DNA from: Apostichopus japonicus
Lineage: Eukaryota; Echinodermata; Holothuroidea; Aspidochirotida; Stichopodidae
Direction of reading: 5' to 3'
DNA length: 64,000 bases
NCBI RefSeq assembly: GCF_037975245.1
Contig: NC_092566.1
Coordinates: 3,722,001-3,786,000 of the forward strand
The position numbers and the translations under genes were made by a program. Below, in pieces: positions 33,801 to 45,800 of this stretch (the stretch's first letter is position 1; each line of letters begins with the position of its first letter). Under the pieces are notes generated by a model. That model was not told where the DNA came from. It did no database searches and saw only the letters and a program-made list of their open reading frames with translations.

Positions 33801-36800
33801 ATCCCAGAAAATACAACACACAGCTTGCTACCGTCGGTAATTAGACACTAGTGTACAGTCAATACATACAGTAACGGTCAATACCCACAACACAGTGTAC
33901 ATAGCAGCGTGGACATCTCAGGTCTAGATAAAAGATAACAAGGTATCACGTTTCATTACTGTCTGCATTTTGTAGCGACAAGAAGAAAACGTCATTTGCT
34001 AGCAACGAAAAGTTAACGTTTTCAGAGCGCGGCACGCGGTTGTGGGCGAGTCTTCAATGCCTTTAAACAATGCCATCCCATGGCAATTTGCCATCTGTGC
34101 CATCGCCCTCAATAATCATCTGTTACCGATGAAAACGACTGCCGTGAGTGACCGTCAAGTTGCCATAATTTATTATCCAGTCGAGGGACATATCCTGCCC
34201 CGTTTCTAACTGTAACAGCAGATAAAGTACGTCATGAGTTCTCCAAACTAAATTCATCAAAGGCTGCTGGCTGGTCCAGATGGGTTGCAACCCCCTGTGC
34301 TGAAAAATTGTGCCAATCAACTTGCCAGTATATTTGCAATCACATAGATCTAATATTTTCATTTAGTACCCAGACAATACCAACTGTATGGAAACGATCA
34401 TGCATTATTCCTGTACCCCAAAAAACCTAATAAAAATTGTATGAATGATTTAAGACCTGTAGCACTGACCTCAGTAGCAATGAAAACATGTGAGCATCTG
34501 GCTCTTAAGTTTTTAAAACCCATTGTGGACCAATATTTAGATCCGATGCAGTTTGCGTACAGGTCTAACTGTAGTACAGAGGATGCTTTTTTATTCTGTT
34601 TCCAAAAACTGTATTCACATCTTGAACATACAAATTTGGGTCATTCTGCTATTTTTCATCTGCTTTTAACGGCGAATGTACACCCCGATTTTTATTGGGT
34701 GGATTTTTAATTATCTTACCAATAGGTCACATTATGCTAATATTAGAACATCAAATAGCACATGCAAGGTTATTACATCAAATACTGGCGCCCCACAAGG
34801 TACGGTTTTAGAACCATTCTTATTCACTCTGTATACATCGGATGCAAGGGCAACCCAACAAGGGCAACAAATACAATGCTCATCAATTGGTTAAATCTGC
34901 AGATGACACTGCCAGATTGGGTTTGATAACAAAAGATGATACTGCCTACCAACTTTGTTAACTACTGTGGGCAAAATTATCTAGAACTAAATATTAATAA
35001 GACAAAAGAAATGGTGATTAATTTTCGGAAGTCCAAATGGGTATTTAATACTAGTATTAAAGGATGTCATTATTAAAGGAAGTATTGTTGAAAGGGTAGA
35101 TAATTATAAATATCTCGGGGTGGCGATAAATAATCGACTTGCCTGGCATGATCACGTAGATATTTTAATGAGAAAACTAACTTCTAGGATGCATTGCCTG
35201 CGTATACTATCATGTATAAGTTTAATGCCAATCATAACATTCTTGCCATGTTTTATAACTCTACCATTTGTGGTGTTGGCAATATAATATGGTGTCATGG
35301 GGTGGCAATGCTAGAATGGAAGAAACAAAACTGTGTTCTCTCGGAGTGGTAGGATGAGGCTGCCGTTGGCCAGTACAAATAGGCACCCCTCTTCTTCTAT
35401 TCCACAATGTATAAAACTTCATAATTTAAATTTTAAACGCTAATTTGTCACTATGCAATGTTTCATATGTCCTGCTTTGTTTATGTGTTTCTGCCCTTTT
35501 GTAACTTTTTAGTATATTTGTATTTGTATAATACTGTTTTTATATGAGTATTCAGTTGTAAACCCTTGTGGGGTTTAATAAATTTTATCTTATCTTATCT
35601 AATTCAATGATGTAGCTGCCATCATAATTATCTCCATGATTAACTTTCATTATCAAATTAAATAAGGGCTCAAAATTACTTGGAAACTCCAGTGTTCTTT
35701 CCATCAGAAAAACAGAGCTATTAACGATCTGAAGATTTCACAAAAGATCTCCAACTCATACCCCTCAAACTTCTGTCATATCTACATGTGTTTTCTCTCA
35801 ATTCGATGCGATGGTATCCTTTAAGAGGTTTCAAAATTGCTGGTACTGGTGCTGCCCTTTTGATAGCTTAAAGATTGCAAAAGTACCCTGACATTTCAAT
35901 GAAAGCCCAAGCCAATTTCTAACTTGATGTAAAAGAGTCGCCTTGCCTTCTCTCAGATTCTTCATTGAGTATTGATCCATGATATACCAACCCTAGATAC
36001 ATCCAGGGAGTTGTGTTATGGACTCCCTGATACAGACCCAGCAAACATAGCCTTCAATATTAACTGAAACATCTGTTTGAAGTCAGAGTGGCCCCCTAGG
36101 ATGGTTATTCTGTGAAAGATCACTGACCCATACATACCAACACCATCCAACACAAATATCCATTTAAAGGGCGACGTTAGGTACAAAATTATTTCTGAAA
36201 TGTCATTGGTCATTGACAAACACTGCAATCAGTTGAGGTTGTATCTCTAGATGGTTCAGACCACTTTGTAATTTTTGAGCCAAGGCCCTTTAAACATCTG
36301 ACGTTCAACAATTGAAATGGCTGGACTACTGTACTTAGTCTAACGCACAGGCTAATAGGTCAACAATCATATTAATACATTTAGGCCAGTGCTGAGGAGC
36401 CAATGTCATCATCAATTTAGCTTTTTAAGGAGAACTACAGATTTAGCATATATCTTAAAGCTGAATATCTTGAAAACCAGAAAAGCTATCAAAACATTAA
36501 AGACTCACGCACAAGAACGTCTCATGCCGGTAATCTGACCTAGTTGCGAATGAGGTGTAACAGAAGTGTTAGACACCACCATCGATCCCAGAAAATACAC
36601 ACACAGCTTGCTACCATCGGTAATTAGACACTAGTGCACAGTCAACACATGCAGCTAATGTCAATACCCACAACACAGTGTACATGTATAGCAGCGATGG
36701 ACATCTCAGGTCTAGATAAAAGATAACAAGGTATCACGTTTCTTTGCTGTCTGCTTTTTTTAGCGACAAGAAAAAAACTTCACTTGCAAGCTATGGAAAG

Positions 36801-39800
36801 TTAACTTTTCAGATGGCGGCACACAGATTGGGGCGAGTCTTCAATGCCTTTAAGTACTTCCACTTTTATTTCTTTTTCCTTGGACAAGGACATTTCAAAA
36901 CTAATATTCTGCAAAAGTCAGCCTTTAATGTAGAGTGAGGTGTTTCTATACAAAAATATTCCATACTCCTTGGAGAGTGACCCCTGGAGGGCCATCTCTG
37001 TGGAATATGGCCTGACCCCCGACATATAAACTTGTTCAAATATACTGTAGCTCAGGTTAATTTAACCCTCACCAGGCTCACCTGTCCCTGAGACAAGATC
37101 CACGATGCAGGATTTTATACTGGGTCATAAACATCCCTTCTAATCTAATATCTACCTTTTTATTGATAAGAATTTGTACAAAAGTTCACAGCACAATCAT
37201 CTGAGCGGTGCCTTTACCAGTTGAGTTTGATAACGTTTCGTAATTGTTATTCTATTTGATACAAACACTTGTACATTGCAAGGTGGCATATTCCTTAAAG
37301 AAGGAAGGACCCCACTGGTCCAATGAGGTAATAGTACCATCACACAAACACCCTTATCAAGCAGAAAAATATATCATTATGTTTCCATGACAGATCTACT
37401 GTATGTATTCATAACAGCAAAAACAGGCACAGCCCTACAATATATGATACAATTGTTGTCGTTTGCCAATGAAACAAATTTGACAGGTTACTGAAAATCT
37501 GAAAGCCAGTAGTGATATGGAACGTGAAAAGGGCAACATTATTTTGTTGTTTAAACTAAGTTTGTTGCTGTCTAAACTTAAGTTGTTGCTGCTAGTTTAC
37601 AATGTTGGTGTTGTTAGTTGATGTCTAAACTCACGTTGATGTCTAAAACTTTAGTTGCTATCTAAAGTTCCATTGTTGTAACACATTCTGAACAAACATC
37701 ATTCTTTCTCTTCAAAAAATTATAACAATCAAAAGTGCAGAGCTAAATACATTTCTATCACTGAGATTTTCATGCTAAATACAGCCAATGATGTTTTCTC
37801 AAATTTCCCATGATTTGTTTGGTTAATAGTCCCTTACCCATTGTCTGCAAATATGCTTGCATCTTCAGTGCTCAATGAACGCAAAGTATAATGGTTTAAC
37901 TATGGAACGCGAAAAGGGAAAAACTTCGTTAACAACCTGATTTGTCGAACAAAATCACATTTTTAACGATATTTACATGATAGCTGCTACAACTCCGAGG
38001 ACGTTGTTAACGATATTGTTAACTTAATATTTGAATAATTGTTTTTATCACAGAAAGTTATGAGTTGAGACAATCTATGAATTTTGTGGAAAGCTACCAC
38101 AACATCTCTGATACTGCAAAGGACTTTTCACTTTTCATCTCACAGTGTGTTTTGTTCTCTCTGTATTGAGAGTTGATCATGTAAAATGCACATTTAATAC
38201 CACAGTAATTTCTTTGTTGCAAACTTGCGTAAATTTTCGCGGTCCCTTTGACCATGTGCGAACAAGTCATATTCTGGTGCAACGTTCGTGTGTATTTATA
38301 CATCATCAAAAGAAGTCATTGAAGTTTGAGATACTTAATCGACATTGCGTAAAAATATGAGAGCAATGATATAGTGCAAGATAGTGAGAGCAATGAAATA
38401 TTACCCTGACATTGGTGTAAACTTTAAGGAATTACTAATTGGTTCTTAAACATGCAAATCATTATCAATTTCATGACAGCAATATCAGTTAAGATGTCAT
38501 CAATTATATGTGCTTTCCTGTACACAATGTGGTTGCACATAATGTCATGCTGAAACCCTTGAAGCTAATACTGGCCACTCCCAAACTAAGAAAGGGAACC
38601 GGTTTTGAATTCTGCTAGCCTTAAACAATCATTCACATGAAGCAAATTGGAAGTCTCGACTAGAAAACAAAATTATACAGCTACAGTGCTTTTATGGTTT
38701 TAACAATTCCTCCCTTGCTGACCTCAAATGACCTTTGACTGTCACAGAGAATTATTGGGCTCTTGTAGCCATTACAGGAAGGATAAGTATACAGTGTACT
38801 GTACGTGATCTGCTATTTCAGTAACATCTTTTTAGACTGTGAATAGCTTCCGTTCAAAGGACTTAGTTGTTTCCATTTCCTGCTTTGCCAACTGTTTCTT
38901 AAATTACCACTTTTAATTCTTTTCTAACATCATACGGAACCCGGATTTATAAAGACAACAGTTTGCACTGCATGGAAATGTTGCAATATGAACTTATAAT
39001 ACTCCCAGCAGTGCAGCAATAGATCAGGCATAAATTCCTGAAAGTCAGCCTTGTCATTTTTTACAGCCAAGGAACAAAAGCACCTGTTCCAATTGTCCAG
39101 TCTTTTGACAACCCTGTTACCAGTGGGTCAAGCAAGACCAAGTCACCTGTGGTAACAGTTACCAAATGAAATCTAGAAGAGTAATCTACCCCCAAAAAGG
39201 TATAGCTAAAACAAGAAGGAGAAAAGCAGAAGGAGAACATCTTTCTTGAACTGTTATCAATCAGGACCTGTATTTTGTGGCTTGCATGTTGTAGAGCATG
39301 AATGGAAGTACATGTGGTGCAGAAATTGGGCAATTGAGGCACTTTTAGACCCCTTTAGGCCTCCCAGGGGCAGCGTACGTAAATTGTTTACTACTGAGTG
39401 AAGCGGTTTGTTTTAAGTGACAAAAACTTCAGGCTCTGATAGCAAAAAATCTGCTTGGTCATGGTACAGAAATTTGATGGTGCCATGTATGGAACGCCAA
39501 AAGGACCACAGTGACATGTACCACTACTAATTTGACATGTACTACTACTAATTCGAAGTGTACTACTACTAATTTGAAGTGTAATACATGTAAAATGTCG
39601 CGTACTACTACTAATTCGAAGTGTACTACTACTAATTTGAAGTGTAATACATGTAAAATGTCGCGTACTACTACTAATTCGAAGTGTACTACATCTAAAA
39701 TGTCGCGTACTACTACTAATTCGAAGTGTACTACATCTAAAAAGTCACGTACTACTACTAAATTGGAGAGATGGCGCTATTCACAATCTTTCCGATACCA

Positions 39801-42800
39801 TGTCATCGAGTTGCGCATCTGCATTAAAATAATGATGAAGAAAACATATTCTTCAATACTCTGTTGATTCAAATGTCTATTTTACAGTTTATACCTTTAA
39901 GGTCTGTGGCAAATATAGAAAATAGCATGTACTTTGGCACAGCTGGGGAATCTAAAGCATTCTTGACATTTCAATGACGGGGAAATTGCTGCTTGTGAAT
40001 AATAATGTGTATAACAATTTTAAGAGTTAAAAACTGAAGCTACATTAAGCACATTCTTGGGGATCGATGGTTCCACCTGCTGGGGCTTCGAAAACTTGTT
40101 GCTTTGCCACCACTGGATTTTATTTTTGTGATGCCCAATGGTCACAGACAATGGTGATTATAGTATTAGTAATGAAGGCAAGGAGAAGGGGAACATTCAG
40201 GAAGACTGACACGTACATATATACTCCTAATCCTACGCATACTAAGCTCTGCATATACACACATTACTGTGCCAAAATCTAAATTTAAACGGTAACGTAT
40301 ATTTGGGCTCTTAAGTTATGCTCGGAATTAATCCATGACCTAGTACTTTAGTAGGCCTATATTCAGGCCATTTGTAGAACACCTAAAATGCATACGGTAC
40401 TAGACCTGTATATAATTTAAACAAGTAGCAGTTTTGGAATATCATTTAAATTACTAGTAGACACTATATCCTAGCCGCAGCCTGGCCTAGCATATAGAAA
40501 AAGTCTAGGAAGCCTAACTTTAGCTCATTAACAGTAGCACCTCACCGGTCTTTTCTGAATGTAAAGCAGCATCTTGCGTTTGGGCGCCGTTTTCTATTTT
40601 TTTGACATGTTCATCGAGTTTTTTACATATATATATATATCAAATACACCAGTTTTTAACTCTTAAAATTGTTATACTCACTATTATTCACAAGCAGCAA
40701 TTTCCCCGTCATTGAAATGTCAAGAATGCTTTAGATTCCCCAGCTGTGCCAAAGTACATGCTATTTTCTATATTTGCCACAGACCTTAAAGGTATAAACT
40801 GTAAAATAGACATTTGAATCAACAGAGTATTGAAGAATATGTTTTCTTCATCATTATTTTAATGCAGATGCGCAACTCGATGACATGGTATCGGAAAGAT
40901 TGTGAATAGCGCCATCTCTCCAATTTAGTAGTAGTACGTGACTTTTTAGATGTAGTACACTTCGAATTAGTAGTAGTACGCGACATTTTAGATGTAGTAC
41001 ACTTCGAATTAGTAGTAGTACGCGACATTTTACATGTATTACACTTCAAATTAGTAGTAGTACACTTCGAATTAGTAGTAGTACATGTCAAATTAGTAGT
41101 GGTACATGTCACTGTGGTCCTTTTGGCGTTCCATAGCCATGAAAGGCCAACTTGTCAGCTATCCAGTGACGGGTAGCGTTTAGCTAACTGTGAGAACTTC
41201 TATCTAGACTTAGAGACCACATTACTTTTCTGATTTAGTGTGTAAGTCAATGGGGCCTTTAATGGGTGTACAGTATGCTACCTTACAGACACCCCAGCAT
41301 ACACAATATGAGTCGTTGGTGTATTATCCACAATGCACTGTGTGTATATATGGAAACTTGAAAATGCATCTGTGTGGCATGGAAACGTGTAGGTGCTGTC
41401 AAAATGTCCAGATCTTTTTCTGAAAATTTTGCTGCAATCCATCACTTTGCTTGCTGCAAAAGGTTGAAATGATGACTTTCCGATGCAAGAGCAATTAATA
41501 CTTTTGTTGCAAGATGACGATTTCACAATATTAATTTAACCATGAATTTCACATATTTTGCTACAAAATGTTGACATGATGACACCTTTTTTACTTTAAA
41601 TATAGGGTATCATTTCCACTAGAGTCAATTTAAAACTGCCCAAAGTGTTCTCCCCCTCACAAAAACAATTGAACACAGGGGACAACTTTTTACATATTTC
41701 GTCAAAGTTAGGATTGTGTCTTTCTTTACTTCTATAAAGTTTATGTAGTTTGGATGCTACAGTATATGAAATGACAACAAATGCGGTACTACATATTTAA
41801 ATAGGTACGTTCAAGGGAACAGCCACTGGAACTTGTTTACTGAAAGGTAAAGAGGCTTATTTGTTATTTGCAAGTGAGAAACTAAAACCGTGGACAACAA
41901 TAGCCTGTACAAAATATACAGTGGTTATGGTATGAAAGATCAAATGGTGCCATGAATGGCCAATGTGTCAGCTATCCAACCAGGGATAGCTTTAACATTG
42001 TTACAACTTCTACAAGGCCTTAAAAAGTACATTTAGAGTGTCACTGACAATGGGTCAAAAGTCTTGAATTTAAGTACTTCCTTGCTGCTTAGCAACCCAA
42101 CCTTCTTTTGAAGGTTGACAAGGACTAAAACACCAATACTTGCTGGTTTCAAAACCACACACAAGATTGAAGATAACAAATTATGTATCTAACATTGTAA
42201 AAGGTAATCAGTATTGCCTCCCAAGTATGCTTAACATCAGATCATAGTCACCTATGCTCAAATTCAAGAAGCATTTAAGTACCTCTTAAATTTATTAACT
42301 ACCCTTATTTCATTGGTTAATTTAGCACTCCTCAATAGCTGGCACCAGATATGTGGAGGTTCATCGCCTCGGCGAAAGAACTTTTTGGAAAACGTCTGCG
42401 AGTTCTAGCGTGCTAACCATTGGGTCCAAGACTGATGACCGTTACAATACAAGGATAATATCAACACTGCCACTTCTTTTGTGGCAGTGTTGACATTGTT
42501 ACAACTTCTACAAGGCCTTAAAAATTACATTTAGAGTGTCACTGACAATAGGTCAAAAGTCTTGAATTTAAGTACTTCCTTGCTGCTTAGCAACCCAACC
42601 TTCTTTTGAAGGTTGACAAGGACTAAAACACCAATATTTGCTGGTTTCAAAATCACACACAAGATTAAAGATCACAATTATGTATCCAACATTGTTGAAG
42701 GTAATCAGTATTGCCTCCTAAGTATGCTTAACCTCATATCATGGTCACCAGTGCTCAAATTCAAGAAGCATTTAAGTACCTCTTAAATTTATTAACTACC

Positions 42801-45800
42801 CTTATTTCATTGGTTAATTTAGCACTCCTCAATAGCTGGCACCAGATATATGGAGGTTCAGAGCCTCGGCGAAAGAACTTTTTGGAAAACGTCTGCGAGT
42901 TCTAGCGTGCTTACCATTGGGTCCAAGACTGATGACCGTTACAATACAAGGATAATATCAACACTGCCACAAAAGAAGGGTGGTCCGTAGATATCCACAA
43001 TTTATTTAAAACCTTTCTAAACAAATCCTAATCAGAAAACTGACTGGGAAATTTAGAAAAAGTTTGGAAAAAAGCTCAAAGAATTTTTAAAACTAGAACT
43101 GGACTGGAAACTAAAACCAGTGAGCAAAGTATTTGGCACTACCAACTGAGAAGGTATCCAGCCCTTTTTATTTCTTGTTTGAATCAAGAATTTGATGAAT
43201 TTGGGTTACATTTGAATCTTAAACTTTCCCAACCCCTTCAAATACTTTGACATGATAAATGAATATTTCAGTACAAACTCTAATGTAAGTCTTGTTTAAT
43301 GAATAAATATCAGAATTCTTCTGAACACTTCAAAACACATGTGTTCATGTAGTAGCCCTTGGCTCTACAATCCCTTTTACCAAGTCATCTTCCCCTGTAG
43401 CCAATCTTTGTTGAAATATTGCGTAAAACATGATTTTCACAAAGATTTGACCCCTGGTGAACTCAAACGACCATTGACCTCTGTCCACAACATTAGGTTT
43501 TTTGTACTCAATAAGGCACTTCTATGTACACAAAATATGGCATTACTCTAAGCTGCCGCCCTTCTTGAGATATTGTGTTTATAAAGTTTTCAGAATTTGA
43601 CCCCTGGTGACCCCAAATAACCTTTGACCACCGCTAAAAACAATATGCTTCTTTTCCTTAATATGTTCCTCCTACGTACAAAATATGAGAGCTGTCCAGG
43701 CTTCCCTTCTTGAGATAACGTTTACAAACTGGGTGTCTCAAACACACGCACACATACACGCCAGCATGAATGCATAGGTTACGATTATCATCGAAACAAA
43801 TGATCATGATAAAATAAAACCAAAATCTCTGAAGGTCAAAAGTATAAGAAAAAAGGGTCAAGACAATTCAAAGCCAATTAAGCAAATAAGACAACAATCG
43901 AACCACCCTTTATCAGGTGTAATATGACAGGCACACTCTGGCAACAATTGTGTTCAGCATGTAGGTCAAAAGATAAACCTCTGTTTGTCCAGTAATATTT
44001 GGATAATGTGAACTTTGGCAAGTGGAATCAGCAAACACCATTGTTGGTGCGGTATTTGGCTTTTATAGTTCTCATTAATCTAATTGCACAAACGAGACAC
44101 TGTTTGCCACCGTATAATATAAAGAAAACTGCAAATGTGATGAGATAAGTTCCCAAACCTATAGACTGATAAGGCAAACTAATCAATAGATAAGATAAGA
44201 TTTAATCTGTTCGTTATCACAGCACCACCATTTACTGTAACTCTTGTCTGGGTTTCAAAATTGCCACTGAAGTTTGCCTCTTTGATGGCAGGCCTGGATC
44301 TGCCTGGATCTTTACCTGCTAAATGCAGTGGATTTTGCCATTTGCCAACTAGGAATGACAGGCATTTCTGCCAATGCAAATTAAGTTTGCTTATGTATTA
44401 ATTCAAGGAAAATGCAATTTGATTTTGGTCAGCAGATTTTGGCAATACTCAGAGAAGCAAGAAAGGAACATATTTTGCAGTTCATTCATGGTTGAGACAC
44501 TTCAGTTTAGATTGAGCATATCGCACACACCAGAGCTCAGGGTTGAAAGATTCAGAGCACTTTTTTAAATTCTTGAGAAAATCCTCTAGCCAATACTCAA
44601 CCCCATCCCAAAAAATCCCCTACACTTACAGGGTGCATCCCAAGCATTCCGTTTATGTTGCCTTAGCAAAACAATCTGGAGGCAAACTTTTACCCTAACT
44701 ATACACATTTGGGATACAAGACGTTCAAGCTTATATGCTACTGACAATGTTTGGGTTGGGGCAAAAATTGTCATATTAATGCAATGATGATTAGATTTGA
44801 TGGAGGGTACTGTGGTCAAGTGGTCAAATGGTCAAGGCCGTGGACTTGCAATCTATGGATTGATGGTTTGACTCCTGGCCACATGGTTACATTGTGTATT
44901 TGGGCAAGGCACTTAACCTCAATTGTTTCTCTTAACCCAGGGTTTAATTCGGGATCTGGGAGATAATTTGTAAATAGTTTGTGGATTGCCTCATGTGGAT
45001 GTGGCACAATGTCACGCTCCTCGGGAGCCACTCTTGGGTGTGCCGTTGCAGCAAGTTACCAATGACCAGGGGTTAACTGTTGTGAAGTCGTGTGAGCGGG
45101 CACTGGCCATGATACAAGACTGTAACCCCTCAAGTTTAACTTTTAACTTCACAATTCCACCTGGAAACAAGCAGACACCCTGGTTGTACTTGCCAAAGAT
45201 GTCCTAAGTAGGTTATTAAAGCTGCTACCAAGAAGTACTTCTAAATACTTATGTGTTTTATGGAATGGGGAAGTGGGGAGGGGGTGGGGAAGGAATTGTT
45301 ATCTGTAATATACCATTTGTAGGTCACATGTCAATGTTGCATTATACAATCTTACATCAGGTGACAAGCTTGGCATGAATCCCACCATATCACAGAGCAA
45401 ACACAACTCTCTTATGAACACAATGCTTGATTAAACTGTTGTCCTATCTCCAGATAACATTTACTTGCTTCAACATGTGCTACTACGTGATGCCACGTGC
45501 TTCTCTACCAGGGACACCGGTAAACTGCTGATTCCATGCTGAGTAAGTTACCAGTCATTGAACTCTACTATCTACTATCAATACTGTACACAATCTTGTC
45601 CAAGCAATGTGGTTTGGAAGTCAGCAGTATTGTCAATAAATCGTCTACAATGGTTGTAATGATATGGAAGCTTAATTACTTGTATGACACAACACTGTGG
45701 TTGTCGAGCAAATCATGAGAACGTCACTACATTTTCGTTAACTTCATCATCAACTGTGGTTTTGGCGTTCATTGTGTCAGATTGAGCACAGAATGTGAAT

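Noticed and set aside
39511-41112. Two mirror-image ORFs rich in Thr, Cys and Asn
   Set aside because: They are translations of the tandem repeats in the foldback arms, present in both arms, with no protein-like composition or homology.
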